Notes: generated by a model not told the origin, from the letters alone. A DNA stretch of 64,000 nucleotides from Neocallimastix lanati (nom. inval.) (GCA_016946835.1 JACVTC010000055.1:425001-489000), one strand, 5' to 3'; shown: positions 10,801 to 24,910, counted from the stretch's first letter. Made by a program: numbers and translations.

Positions 10801-11857
10801 TCCCTTTTATTAAATGATACTTATAAAAAAAATTTTAATGCTTTTACAAATCATTCAAATTCAAAACCATATTATTTATTAAAGATTAAAACAACTTCAC
10901 AAATATTGGAGTTTAAAATACTTTAAAAATATAATAATAATTTATATCATCCTTTAATACATATACAAATTTTTATATATAATATAATATAACATTAAAA
11001 ATATAAAAATATAAAAATATAAAAATATATAATATATTATACATGAATTAAATTTTTATAAATATTATTTTTTATATTATTTTTTTTATTTATTTATTTA
11101 TATTGCTATTATTTATTTTAGTATTTGTTTTGCTTTTTTTTTTTATTATTTTATGCTTTTGTTTGTTGTTTTTTTTGTTTGTTGTTTTTTGTTTTTTAAT
11201 TTTAATTCGTTAAATATTATTTTTTAATTTTTAGGGTGCATTATTAAATATAATTTAAAATAAAAATTGTTTTTGTTTTATCTATTTCTTTAAAAACAAA
11301 ATTAGAGAAATTAATGTATATCTATTAATAATTATATAAATACATATATATTTTTATATATATTTTTATAGTATTTCTTTTTTTACATTATTTTATTTGT
11401 ATTATTTTTCTATATCATCTAACTTTCTCTATAAAAAAAAAAAATTAAATAATTATAATTTTTAAATTTGGAATTTATAAAAAAATATTTTTTAAAAAAA
11501 TTATTCTAAATTTAATTTTTTTTTTTTTTTTTTTTTGTAAATATTATATATAATTTTAATTTTTTTTTCTAATTTTTTGTTAATTAACTTTACGATATAA
11601 AAATTAATATCAAAATAATATTAATCCTTCATATACTTTTCTTTTCTTTGATTCTTTTAAGAAATTTTATAATTTTATATTATATATTTTTGATTTATCT
11701 TTGAGTTATATTTAAAAAATATATTAGAAACCTTGAAAAAAAATATTAAAATAATAAAAAACATTATAATAATAAGTAAATTAATATTATTTTTTAATAT
11801 TATTTTCATTTTATTCTAATTTCAAAAATATAAACAAAGATTTTCTTATTAAATAAT
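10801..11857. other. Intergenic downstream of BFR1-like gene
   Basis: A/T-rich with T and TTTG runs (11150-11200, TTTGTTTGTTGTTTTTT-like). It presumably holds the 3' UTR of the gene at 11858-13832. No coding signal. Confidence 0.5.
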
Positions 11858-13832
11858 TTATTCTTCATCATTGTCTTTATCATCTTCGACCTCAATATCT
11901 TCTCCATTTTCAAGCTTCTTACGTTGTTCGGCAATCTTTCTTTCAGCTTCTTCCTTATTCTTTCTAGTTTGCTCATCACTATTCTTTTGATATTCGTCTC
12001 TCTTAGCTTCTAAAGTCTTAATGGCTTCCTTAATTTCTTCATTAGAAGAAGGAACTTCAACCTTGAGCTTCCAGAATGCTTCCATAACACCGAGATCAAA
12101 CTTAATTGGAGCATTCTTAGCTTCCTTAGCTTTGTTGTGTTGCTTCTTATTCTTCTTCTTACCAGAGAAGAAAACTTCTTCTTCACGTTCACTCTTAGAA
12201 TTTAAGAGGACAGCACCTTCAGGGACAGAAGCTTCAAGATTAGCTGAAGTCTTTTGAGCTTCAGTATTACTTTCGGACTTATTTTCTAATTGGTTATTAA
12301 GAATACCAATTAAAGTGTTACAAGAATTAATTTCTTCAGTAAAGGCTGGAATTTCAGCTAATTCAAGTTCAGCTTGGAAACGTTGGTAAAGTCTTTGGTC
12401 TCTTTCTTCTTGAATCTTCTTCTTACGTTCTGCTTCCTTACGTTCTCTATCGGCCTTAACAAAAGCATTATATTCTTCTCTTTGAGTCTTGAAAGCAGCA
12501 ACAATATCACGTCTTTTTTGAATATTAGCTTCGATTTCCTTTTGAATTTTATCTCTTTCTTCCTTGTTACTTTTGTAATCTTCAGATTGTTCCTTACGTT
12601 TTTTTTCAATAACATCAAGTTTACCCCTAATTTCAGTGTATTGGGCTTCTAATGGCTTACGTTTTTCATCATATGCCTTGATTTTTTCATCTAAAGACTT
12701 AATCTTGTCATCAACATTGAATTCTGCAACAGACTTTTCAACCTTACCAATAGTATTCTTAGCTTGATTAAGCTTAGAGATTTCCTTAAGTAATTGCTTT
12801 TCTTCATTAACAGTAACTCCAGCTTCAATTTCCTTTTCTAATTTTTTAATTTGAGCATCAATATCCTTAACATTTGAAACTGAAAGCTTTTGTTTGGCGT
12901 TACGAAGTTCATCGTTCTTTTTTATTAAATAATAAAAGCAAATATTTTAATAATACTTTTTATTATAATATTTAAAAAATAACAAAATTTAATAAAAATA
13001 AAATTATTAATTTACCTTCTTTCTACGAAGAGCTTGTAATTCCTTGATTTGATTCTTAGCTTCTTGACGACCCTTCTTAATTTTTCCTTGTTCAACACGA
13101 ATTTTATCAAGTTGTCCACGTAATTCGTTTCTTTCGGCATTTTGCTTCTCATTAGCATCTCTGTTAAATTTTCCACTAATCTTATTCTTTTTTTTACATA
13201 AAAGATAAATTAAATTACATTATTATTTATTAATCATTAATAGTTTATTTAGTATTCCACCAATTTTAAACCAATTTTTAAGAAATTTATTTCTTTGCTC
13301 TTTTATTTCTTTTATTTATTCATCTTTCTATAAAAAATACAAATTTTTTTTTATTATCTCTTCATACTTTTATGTATTTATTTCTTTCTATTTTATTAAT
13401 TTTCTCTTAATATTTTTTAAAAAAAAATAATTCTAAACATTAATCACTAATACTATATTTCATAATTTGAACTTTCAAAAAAAATAAATAAATATTTTGA
13501 TCTATAAAAATTTTATTTTTATATTAATAATTTAGATTTAAAAAAAAAAAAAATTTTTTTTGAATATTTATTTTATTTACTTTAATTACATTAAATACTT
13601 TTTATTTATAACAATTTTTTATTAACTTAATATACTCTTTTAATTTATAATAGATGTCCTTTATAAAAAAAAAAAAAATTAAAAAATAAAAAATCCTTAT
13701 TTACTTATATTTTACAATTAATCTACTTACTCTTTTTTCTATTAAAGCATCAATAGTCTTCTTAATAGCTTCAACTTCAGCATTATGCTTTTCGAAGTCT
13801 GGCTTTGGAACTCTCTTAATTGTAGTTGACAT
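11858..13832 (-). CDS. BFR1: BFR1-like coiled-coil mRNP/polysome protein
   Basis: Three exons: 13731-13832, 13016-13186, 11858-12916; about 443 residues. The protein is almost wholly charged coiled coil. It has the BFR1 layout: a KPDFEKHNAEVEAIKK start, a G-K-RQEAK-QIKELQ segment, KLSVSNVKDIDAQIKKLE, IPAFTEEINSCNTLIGIL, and a C-terminal FDLGVMEAFWKLKVEVPSS domain followed by an EEQT-like helix and an acidic tail ending DDKDNDEE. Yeast BFR1 (about 470 residues) binds mRNAs on polysomes and at the ER and affects nuclear segregation and secretion. Intron 1 (13187-13730) is long for this genome. Exon 2 could instead start 6 nt later (13180), dropping two residues. Codon use resembles highly expressed genes. 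The family match is clear; the exact role is inferred. Confidence 0.85.
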
Positions 13833-14672
13833 TTTGATTATTTACACTTTATAATATTAAAAGATGAATATATCAAATATATTCTTTAATGAATAAGAAA
13901 AAAATAAATATTAAAAAAAAAAAACAAAAGATTCTTAATAAACTTTATTTTTGCTGATTAATATTAATAAATGAATCAAATTAACTCAAATTTAATTATT
14001 ATTAGTATATGTATATTTTATATTAAAAATATATTAAATCTATATTTCATTATATTATAATAGATAAATATTTTAATTCAATTAAAAAATAAAATATTAT
14101 ATATCAAATTAATTTTTCTAAATGGAAAATATATATCTAAGTAATAATCAAATTATATTTTGTTATACAAATAAAATAATGTAATAATAATACAATAAAT
14201 GAAATAAAATCAAACAATTGATCAATATATGTAATTACTAATAAAATAATTAATAGTTATAGTATTTCATGAATATTTGAATTATAATTTTAAATATAGA
14301 GTTGTTTATAACTATAATTAAAATTTTTTATTCAAATATTATTCGAATTTGTATTTCATATATATATCACAAAATTAGTGGATGTCTTTTTAAAATTTTA
14401 ATTCACTTCATATAAATTTTTCCTGTCTTTTAATAATTTTTTATAATTAATAATTATTTTTACATCATATAAATTTTTCCTGCCTTATAATAGTTTTTTT
14501 ATAATTAATAATTATTTTTACATAATAAATATAGTAGTTCTACATAATTTGCTCTAATTACTATTTATGTTTTGAATAATAAATTTTTTATTATTACATT
14601 TACATTTTTTATTTATACTCCTATATACTTAATTATTTACTATAACTTTTCTATTTGTCATTAATTTTTTAT
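13833..14672. other. Intergenic with a 57-bp tandem duplication
   Basis: Upstream of the BFR1-like gene. 14409-14522 contains two copies of a unit beginning CATATAAATTTTTCCTG, period 57, slightly diverged. No gene recognised. Confidence 0.6.
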
Positions 14673-15035
14673 TATTATTTATTATTTATTATTTATTATT
14701 TATTATTTATTTATTATTCCTTTATTTATAATTTATTATTTATTATTTATTATATATTTATTATTTATTATTTATTATTTATTATATATTTATTATTTAT
14801 TATTTATTATATATTTATTATTTATTATTTATTATATATTTATTATTTATTATTTATTATTTATTATTTATTATTTATTATTTATTATTTATTATTTATT
14901 ATTTATTATTTATTATTTATTATTTATTATTTATTATTTATTATTTATTATTTATTATTTATTATTTATTATTTATTATTTATTATTTATTATTTATTAT
15001 TTATTATTTATTATTTATTATTTATTATTTAATTA
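14673..15035. repeat. Heptamer array (TTATTTA)n
   Basis: About 360 bp of near-perfect 7-mer repeats, with a few longer ATATATTTATTATTTATT variants in the first half. The open frames here are products of the repeat, not genes. Confidence 0.95.
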
Positions 15036-15427
15036 TAAATTATTTATTATTTAATTAATTAATTATTTAATTATTTAATTTGTAATACCACCTAATTTTT
15101 ATTATTTTTTATTACAACAATAATACTTCTTCATCCACTTCTTAATTTAATTAATATAGAAAAGTCATGGTTGATTGGATAATACCAGATATTAATATAT
15201 CACTATGATTGGATTTTTATACATTTTTGAGAATGTATATTGCAACTTTTAAATTTTGTACATTGTATATATTAAAATTGTTTACAATAGAAATTATGTT
15301 TTATAGTAAAATACTAAATAAATGAATTGAAAGCAAACATTTTTATTTTTATTTTTATTTTTATATATGGTTTTTATATATAATATAAATTATTCAATTT
15401 AAATTAAAATAGTAATATTTTTATTAG

Positions 15428-15434
15428 AATTCTT

Positions 15435-15501
<67 letters not shown>

Positions 15502-15502
15502 T
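15428..15502. repeat. (ATTT)n microsatellite
   Basis: About 18 tetranucleotide units, directly repeated. Confidence 0.9.
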
Positions 15503-15770
15503 CTAATTGATTTTTATCTTTATTTTTTAATCTATAAATATATTTATAATACACTTTTCTGATTTATATATTTAGTTATATTATAATATATTTATCTAAT
15601 TAATTAGGTAATCATTTATTTATTTAAGATGTGGTGTATTTCTGAAAATTGTATTTAGAATTGTGGCGCTCATATTATTGTAATTTGACACCATAAACTT
15701 TTTAATATTTTTAATACAATATATATAAATAAGTAAATAAATAAATAAATTATAATCATGATTAGAAAAT

Positions 15771-16940
15771 GGGGGGAGTGTGCATTTTAATGTGGCTTGT
15801 TTTTATTAATTTAATTAACTAAATAAATATTCTTTTTTATATATAATTTATTAATATTCAATTGAAAAAATAATTTTTATAATTCTTTTTTAATAAAATA
15901 TACTATTGTTTCTTTTGAAATAGTTATTTAATAATATTTAATTGTAAAAATATACTATTTCTTTTGAAATAGTTGTTTAATAATATTTAATTGTAAAAAT
16001 ATATCATTATTTCTTCTAATATTATAATGTATATTTAAACTCTTATATAAAAATATTAAAATTTTTAAACAATTATTTTGGTTAATGAAAAAATCCAATT
16101 CACCGATTTTTTTCATTAATAATTATTTTAACTATTAATTGTAATTCGACAAATTTTATTGATCATTTTCATTTGGTCATTTTTTCGTTAAATGCTAATT
16201 ATTTATTTTTTAATTAATAATTTTAATATTTAAATTTCTTAAATACTTAATCATAATTCAACGAATTCATTTCTTTTTCTTTTGTCTTTTTTTAATGGAA
16301 TTTCCATATATTTTTATAATAATTAATTAAGGCATTTATTTCATCAATTAGTCTTTATTTTTTTGTTTTTTTTAATTATTTAATCATTTAATTATTTATA
16401 TATTTATTTATGATTGTAGAATATTATTTAGAATATCTTATAAAAGTATAGCTTTAATTTAAAAATTTATATGACACATTACGAAATGCATGATTGCTGA
16501 AATACACATTCTTTAGAAATTATTAAAATATAATAAAATTTATTAAATATACTTTAATTATTTCATTATTATAATTAATCTCGTATTAGAATATTGGAAT
16601 GTATATCATTTCGCAATGTGGCTTAATATTTTTTAAATTAATTGCCACATTATATAATTTTTTTAACCAATAAATAAATAAATAATTAATAAAAATCATT
16701 TTTGAAATAAGTAGATTAAGTCTAAATATATTATTATAAAACATTTTATTATAAAATATTTTTAAATAAAAAAATAATAAATAATAAATAAATAATAAAT
16801 AATAAATAATAAATGAATAATAATGAATAATAAATAATAAATATTTTTTATCTATTTATTTTATTTATTTATATGTTTATTTTTAAAAATATTTAAGCCA
16901 CATTTTTCGAAATGTACTATTGCGCACCTCCCCTCGTATT
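15771..16940. mobile_element. MITE-like inverted-repeat cluster
   Basis: Outer ends look like an imperfect terminal inverted repeat. The left end at 15771 reads GGGGGGAGTGTGCA, then AATGTGGCTTG. The reverse complement of the right end at 16936 reads GAGGGGAGGTGCGCA, then AATGTGGCTT. A related segment of about 35 bp (ATTTCG-AATGTGGCTTAAT) occurs at about 16606-16642 in plus and at about 16873-16914 and 16453-16490 in minus orientation. The 16606/16914 pair delimits a unit of about 310 bp. A 49-bp tandem duplication lies inside at 15901-16010. No transposase frame was seen, so this is probably a family of small non-autonomous DNA elements, partly nested. Confidence 0.5.
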
Positions 16941-17511
16941 GAATTATATTATTTATTACATTGTTAAACTTACTTCATTGTATTTGATATCAGCCACATT
17001 AAGTATAAGAAGATAAATTTTTCTACTTTTATAATTACCAAATTATTTAATAAAATTATTAGTATTTTGAACCTTAATTAATAATAAAACGTTTTAATAC
17101 CTTATAGTCATTATTGAATTACGCTTCTATAAAAATATTAAAATATATCTTTAAAATTAAATATTATTTTATTATTATTTTAGAATTTTATTTAATATAA
17201 TTTAAATCACCTTTACATAAATTATTTATTTTGGTTTTGGTACATCACTTTTCATATAAAGTGACGTTCTTAAATGCAACGTTAAGAAATAAAAAAAAAA
17301 AATCTTTAATCTTAATTTGACATTATTTATTAAATTTTTATTTATTTATTATTTATTATTTATTTTATTTATTAATAATTCATTCATTTATATATTTATT
17401 ATTTACTATTTACTATTTATTTTACTTGTTACTAATATTCATTCATTCGTTATTTTTCATATATTTATCATGAACTATTTATTTATTTTCATTTAATATC
17501 ATTTTAGATGT

Positions 17512-17513
<2 letters not shown>

Positions 17514-17582
<69 letters not shown>

Positions 17583-17584
17583 TT
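17514..17584. repeat. (TTTA)n microsatellite
   Basis: About 17 tetranucleotide units. Confidence 0.9.
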
Positions 17585-18820
17585 TTAAAATTTTTTAATT
17601 TCTTGTTAAAAAATAACACTAATCATTTACTCTTCCTAAATTTTTATAATAAATTTTAAATATAGAATTTATGTTAAAATTTAATTTTTTAGTTTTATTA
17701 GGGTTAGATTGAAAACTTTTCATTAAATTAATATTTTTAAAGGTATATTTTTATAATACTAAAGAAAATCCAAAAATAACTTAAAAAGAAGTTTCAACAT
17801 TAATATAATTACTATTAATAATAAATAATAATATATAATAATTTATTTCTTAATATCTACATTAAATGTTATCAATTATGTATAACAGTATATGTCAATA
17901 AAACAATCATTTTAAATTTTTATGTATGATAAAGGTCTAAATATTAATAACTGGTTACATAAATAAATTATATCAATTACTCAAATTTTATTCATTCAAA
18001 AATTATTATGCTAAACAATGTAATTAATATTTATCTTGTTATTATCATTATTTTTTTAGACTAAATAAATAAATATTATATATTGTTTATTTTAATATCA
18101 TTATTTATTATCTATTATTAAAAAACTAGCTAAATTGTTATTTTTAATCAATTTATTTATTAATCTAATATAATATCTAAATATTGAATTTTTAACTTTA
18201 TAAATAATTATGAAATTATATAATGTTATAATAATAAATTTTGAATTATTTTTTAAATATTAATATTATATGGAATACATATTAACAGCAATTTAATTAT
18301 TAAATAATATTTTAATTTTTAATTTTTAATTATATTTTATTAAATTTAAATATAATATATATATGTTATAATTATTTTTATTTTATTTAATATAATATTT
18401 TTTATATTTATAGTTCTATTTAAAAGTTTACTTTTACTTAAAATTTATTTTTCTGATTTAATAAAAAAAGAAAAAATTGAGAAGACATTAAAAATAAGAA
18501 TACCAACAAGAATAAAAACAAATAATTGAAGTATATGAATATTTATTTATTAATTTTTCTCTTTTAATAAAACAATATTATATTACAGATATAAATTTTA
18601 TTATAAAAGTATTATTATAAAAAATTAATTATATACATAAAAAATGTAATATAATAACTATCTAACAATGTATTATTTATTTTTAATTTATATATATTAT
18701 TCACATAAATGTTAAAATATGTTATATCACAAATTTTTCTTATAAATTTATTTTTACAATTTATATTTTAACAATATATTTTTGTAATTATCATTAGTAT
18801 TATTATATAAGAGTTATTTA

Positions 18821-18881
<61 letters not shown>

Positions 18882-18914
18882 AAAGAGCATTTATTGAAAT
18901 AAATTATAGTAAAA
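17585..18914. other. Intergenic, RPN13 upstream region
   Basis: Nothing coding seen. TA repeats and a T run of about 36 nt (18842-18877) lie just before the RPN13 start. Confidence 0.5.
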
Positions 18915-19402
18915 ATGAGTCTTCCAATTAATTTATTTAATACTCAACAAACTTCTAGACATCTTCTTGAATTTCGTGCTGGTAATTAAAATAACTAATT
19001 TTTATATATTTTTAATATTTTGTTAAAAAATTTACATTAAATATTTTTATTATTCTTTGAGTATAATCGTTATAATTATTAAGAAAATTCTATATATTTT
19101 TTCATTAAAAATATGATCAATAGTTCAAAAAATTATATTAATAGTGTGCATATTTGACTTAATTACTATTACTATTATTTATTATTTATTATTTTTTATT
19201 TTTATTTATTGAAATTTACAATTACAATAATATTAATTGAATATATCAAATTATTATTATTATTATTTATTATTATTGTATATTATAATTTTTATTGATA
19301 ATTTTTAAAAGATGAATGATACATTTATATTATGAATATTATAATTAATGAATTTATTTTCTTTTTATTTTTTTTCTTAATGCAATTAATTAATAATAAC
19401 AA

Positions 19403-19433
<31 letters not shown>

Positions 19434-19959
19434 ATATATATATATATATATATTAAAAAAGGAAAAATGTTCAGAGAAGGCAATATGGTTAAACCAGATA
19501 CAAGAAAAGGTTTAATTTATTTAAATCAATCACCTGAAGATTCTTTAATGCATTTTTATTGGAAGGTATTATATATATATATATAAATAAATATAGGACT
19601 TGATTTAAATTAAATTTTATGAATATTTCAAATTTAAATTTATTATTATTATAATTATATATGTAGGATAGATCAACTAACAAAGTTGAAGAGGATCTTA
19701 TCATTTTTCCATATGAAGGTAAAACACTTTAATTTATTTAAATATATAAAATAATTTTTAAATATTAATTAATTATTATAATTTTAATTTTTATTATATT
19801 TTTTTTTAATTAAAATAGCTGAATTTTCCAAAGTAAAACAATCGAAGGATCGTGTTTATATTTTAAAATTTCAATCTTCTTCACAAAAATTATTCTTCTG
19901 GATGCAAGGTATTATTAATTGTTTAATTAATTAGTATTGTATATTTATATTTATATTTA

Positions 19960-19997
<38 letters not shown>

Positions 19998-20856
19998 ACT
20001 TTTTTTATTTTTTGATTATTTAAAAGATAATATCATAATAAATATTATTTATTAATATATATATATATTATATTTTTATTTTTATTTGTTATTTTTTTTA
20101 TTTTTTTTATTTTTATTTTTTTATTTTTTATTTTTTTTTTAATTTTACAATATAAGAACCAAAAGCAGATAAGGATGAAGAACTTTGTAAAAAGGTTAAT
20201 GATATAATTAATAATGTTCATTCTGATGATAAATCTGATGTAATGGATTATAATCAAGAATTATTAAATGCTTTAAGTGAATCTTACCAACAATCAGAAG
20301 ATGAAGCTTCAGAATCTAAAAATAATAATGAAGCCGGTTCTAGTGATACAAAAAAATCAACTACCAAATTTTCAAAAGATCAATTAAAAGAAATTTCTGA
20401 AATTCTTGCAAATATTCAAGTTCCAGGTATTTTTTGATATATATATATATATTTTTTAATAAATATAACAATTATATATATATTTTTTATTTAAAATTAA
20501 ATATAATATAACACTTATATAAATGTTTATTTATATTTATATTATTTTATAATATTCAATGGTTAATCTGACTTATTTTTAGAAGAAACTAAAGGTAAGA
20601 TTAATAGTACTAAATATATATAAATTTAGTGCAATAAATATTTAAATTAATCGTTTTATTGATTAAATATTATTAGATGCAAAGCTTCAAGATACTTTAA
20701 CTGCTGAAGTTGTTTTGCCATTACTTCAAAATCATGAAGTTTGTGGTGCTTTGTTTCCAGTATGTTTTAATTATTTATATTAAGTTATATTAAATTGTAT
20801 TTGTAATTATTAATAAATAATATATTATATATATTGTAATATTGATGATGTATTGT

Positions 20857-20888
<32 letters not shown>

Positions 20889-21151
20889 TTTTTTTAATTA
20901 AATAAAATATGAATAAATAGAATTTACCGGATAATGCACCATTAGATAATCAATCAGTTGAAGAAGTTTTACAATCTCCACAATTTATTCAATCTATTAA
21001 TTCTTTAACTCATGCATTACGTTCTGGTGCTTTAAATTCGTTGATAGCTGAACTTGGCTTAGATAGTAGTATTTCTGCTAGTGATGGTGATGTTGTCGCA
21101 TTTTTACGAGCTATACAAAAAAAACAAGATGATACTATGGATGAATCTTAA
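18915..21151 (+). CDS. RPN13: Proteasome ubiquitin receptor RPN13/ADRM1
   Basis: Eight exons: 18915-18981, 19462-19565, 19667-19718, 19819-19908, 20157-20426, 20583-20594, 20677-20759, 20921-21151; about 302 residues. The N-terminal Pru domain (about 15-115) is well conserved: [73 protein letters not shown]. It binds ubiquitin and RPN2 on the 19S particle. A Ser/Glu/Asn-rich linker leads to a C-terminal DEUBAD domain (about 190-290; [21 protein letters not shown], then [20 protein letters not shown]), which in this family recruits and activates the deubiquitinase UCH37/UCHL5. Exon 6 is only 12 nt and uses a canonical GTAAGA donor. Length is shorter than human ADRM1 (407) because the linker is short. 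All splice phases agree. Confidence 0.93.
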
Positions 21152-21655
21152 AATATTTTAAAATATTTAAACGTATTAAACTATTTATTTCAAGTTAATA
21201 ATAAACGATACTACTACTACTAATAATAATAAAAAAATAATAAAAATAATAAAAAAAAAATAAATTGAAAAAATATAAAAAAGCAAATAAATAAATAATA
21301 ATGATTTAAAAAAAAAAAAAAGAAAAGTGTAAAAATTTGAAGAAATTTTATATAAAATATATAATATTTTTAGCATTATAGTAAATAATTATAATATTTA
21401 AGATTATTCAAAATTAATGACATATTTTTATTGTATAAATAATAGCAATAAAAAAATAATAAATTTACTAATTATATATATAAAAAATAAATTATAATAA
21501 AATAAAAAGTCATACAAAAATTATTATTTTAATAAAAATTTTATGATTTAAATTTATATATTATACTCTATTATTTTTTATCTAATAAAATACTTAATTT
21601 TTTTAATTTTAAAGTTTGAATTGATTTTATTAAAAAAAAAAAAAAATTAGCCAAT

Positions 21656-21704
<49 letters not shown>

Positions 21705-21846
21705 TTTATTTATATTTTAATATAAAGAAAAGTATCTTAATTTTGAAATTTCCTTAATTTAATTTATGAAATCTCATTAAATTTCATTTTAAAATTTAAA
21801 ATTTAGAACTTAGAACATAAAAAAAAAATAAGTATTTTAAAAAAGA

Positions 21847-22411
21847 ATGGAAAACATGAAATTGGAAGGCTATGATTTTTTTAATAAAATTTTGAAGAAA
21901 CCTAAATATATAGTGGCTCCAATGGTTAGTCTAAGACCTTATTATAATTATTTTTTATATAGATGACATGAAAAAAAAAAAAAAAAAGGATGATGTAATT
22001 GTATATATATTTTATTATATACTAACATATCAATTAAATTGTTTTTATTGATAAATTATATAGGTTGAGCATTCAGAACACGTATATAATACTATTATTT
22101 TATTTATATGTAATTAGTAAATAATTTATAAATATAATATTTACAATAATGGATGTATATTTTTTTAAATTATAAATATATGCTACAAAAAGGCTTGGAG
22201 AATATTAACAAGACGTTATGGTGCTGATTTATGTTTTACTCCAATGTTTAATGCAAAGTTATTCGCAGATCCAAGAAGTGAACTGTATAGAAAAGAACAA
22301 TGGAATACAAATGAGAAAGACCGTCCACTTATAGTTCAAGTATTGTAATTTTTATATAAAATTCAAAATTTTTAAAATATTAGTTTTAAAATTTTAAATA
22401 ATTATTAAATA

Positions 22412-22445
<34 letters not shown>

Positions 22446-22825
22446 TTTAAAAAAAAAAGTTATGTGGAAATGATCCTGAATATATGTTAAAAGCAGGAAA
22501 GGTAAATATAAATAAGTATTATTTTAAAAATTATTTTTTTTTTTATTTTTGAATTGTTAAATAAAAATTAATATTATAATTAATAATATATAATTGTATA
22601 AAAATGAACATATAAATTATAAAAATTGTTAATGTTTAATTTTAATAGTTAGTTGAAGATAAATGTGATGCTGTTGATGTAAATCTTGGATGTCCTCAAC
22701 ATATTGCTAGGAGAGGTCATTATGGCTCATACTTAATGGAAGAGTGGGATTTAATTGAAAGTATAGGTAAATTAATAATTTTATTGTTTAATGTTTTTCA
22801 AAACAACAAAAGAAAAATAATAGAG

Positions 22826-22875
<50 letters not shown>

Positions 22876-23061
22876 TATATTTAAAACATTTTTAAAAATT
22901 TAAAATTATTATTAATGAATCATAATAATTATTATGTATGCTAGTTAAAACATTACATAAAAATTTAAAAGTTCCGGTAACTTGTAAGATAAGGGTATAT
23001 CCAGATATGGAAAAGACATTGAGATATGCAAAGATGTTAGAGAACGCTGGATGTCAGGTAA

Positions 23062-23156
<95 letters not shown>

Positions 23157-24910
23157 AACTTTTTTTTTAATGAATTTATTTATTTTTTTTGAAATAAGAT
23201 GTTAACCGTTCATGCTAGATTTAGAGAACAAAAGGGTCATAATACTGGACTTGCAAATTGGGAGTACATTAAAAAAATAAAGTACATATTAGTTTTACTA
23301 ATAGTTCAATATTTTTAATTTTATATTTATTTTATTTTATTTTATTTTTTTATTTTTCATGAATAAACGAATAAATAAGTAAATAATTATACATGTATAT
23401 TATGTAATTAATAATTAATTTTTTAAAATTAAGAGAAACTGTAAAAATTCCAGTTGTTGCAAATGGAAATATTTTATATCATGAAGATATTCAACGATGT
23501 CTAGATGAAACAGGTGCTGATGCTGTTATGTCAGGAGGTATGAATTGTTTTATATTATATTATAATTATTAGTGATTATTATATCTTATATATATATATA
23601 TATATTTGTTAAAATAAAGAGGGTGTCTTATACAATCCGGGTATATTTAGACCTGGATATTTACCAGTTTGGCATTATGCGGAAGAAGTAAATTTTTTGT
23701 ATATTTATATGTATTTATTTAATTGTAATTTAATTTACTTTAATATAAAATAACCAAATTAACAGGATATATATATTGAATTAATATCAATAATTATTTT
23801 TAGTATTTAAATATATGCAAAGAGTTACCAGAATCTTCAACATTGGGTTCTATTAGAGCTCATTTATTCAAACTTTTTAAACCATGGTAATTATTATAAA
23901 TTTTAAAATAAATTAATACAATTTATAGTAAAAGTAATAATTAAATTTCTTTTAAAAGTTTGCATCTTCATATTGATTTAAGAGCAAGATTAGCTAAAGC
24001 AGATGTTTTAGATGAGTTTTTTAGCATTGTTAATGAATTTAAAGAAAGATTAATTGTAAGTTTGTTAAAATAATATTTATTTTAGTTAATATAATGATAT
24101 ATCTTTATATCTATGTCAATGTTTATATCTATATCTATTTATACACATAAAAGTTAAATAATAATATTAATTATAAAAATTATAATTTAATATATAAAAT
24201 ATTTAATGTAAAATCAAATAATAATTAAAATATAATTTGTAAAATACACACACGCACATATATATATATTAAAGAAAACAGCAGAAGAAAATCCAATTGA
24301 TGATCCTGAATTTAATAAAAAAGATGAAAAGGGTCATAGAATCATTCCACATTGGTTAGCACAACCATATATCCGTGAAAAACTGGTACATGATAAAAGA
24401 AAAATGGAAAAACAACAGAAGGAAAATGAAATTCAAAAAGAAGATGAGAATCAAAATTTAACACACACTATTGATAACAAGAATTCAATAGATAATGCTA
24501 ATAATAATAATAATAATAATGATAAGACTGAAGATTATAAGGATAATAATAATACTGATGAACAAGTAGCTAAGAAAAGGAAAATTACTGATAATAATAC
24601 AAATGATATTAACCATTTAAATGAAAAAATAGAAGAAAAAAAAGAAACATCAAAGAAAGAAGATATAAAAAAAAATAAATATAAAAATAAAGTAAAGCAG
24701 ACTAGAACAGAACCAAGAATTCGATGCTTAAAATGTAATAATATATCTTCAAATCATTGTTTACATAAATATTGTAAATTATGTTGTCGTGAAGTTATGG
24801 ATTCTGATCTAAAAGAATATTTCACTTCAAAATCTGAAGAAATAAAAAAAAATATATTAAGTAAGTTATGTCCAATACATATACCACATAGTTTAAAGGA
24901 TAAAGTATAA
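21847..24910 (+). CDS. DUS1: tRNA-dihydrouridine(16/17) synthase with Cys/His tail
   Basis: Twelve exons: 21847-21924, 22064-22081, 22193-22339, 22460-22501, 22649-22766, 22945-23057, 23199-23281, 23434-23537, 23620-23687, 23804-23886, 23959-24055, 24275-24910; about 528 residues. A flavin enzyme that reduces uridine in the tRNA D loop. Family signatures: [43 protein letters not shown] with the catalytic Cys at about 110, [42 protein letters not shown]. The barrel fills about 20-300. The tail from about 340 is Asn/Lys/Glu-rich and ends in a Cys/His cluster ([17 protein letters not shown]; about 466-515) that looks zinc-binding. Exon 2 is an 18-nt microexon. Intron 6 carries an (AAAT)n array (about 23058-23157) and intron 5 an (AAT)n array. 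The 24.4-kb open stretch is only the last exon. Confidence 0.92.

Noticed and set aside
14655-15032. Open frame of about 125 codons in the heptamer array
   Set aside because: Period-7 repeats read in a frame without stops; no protein signal.
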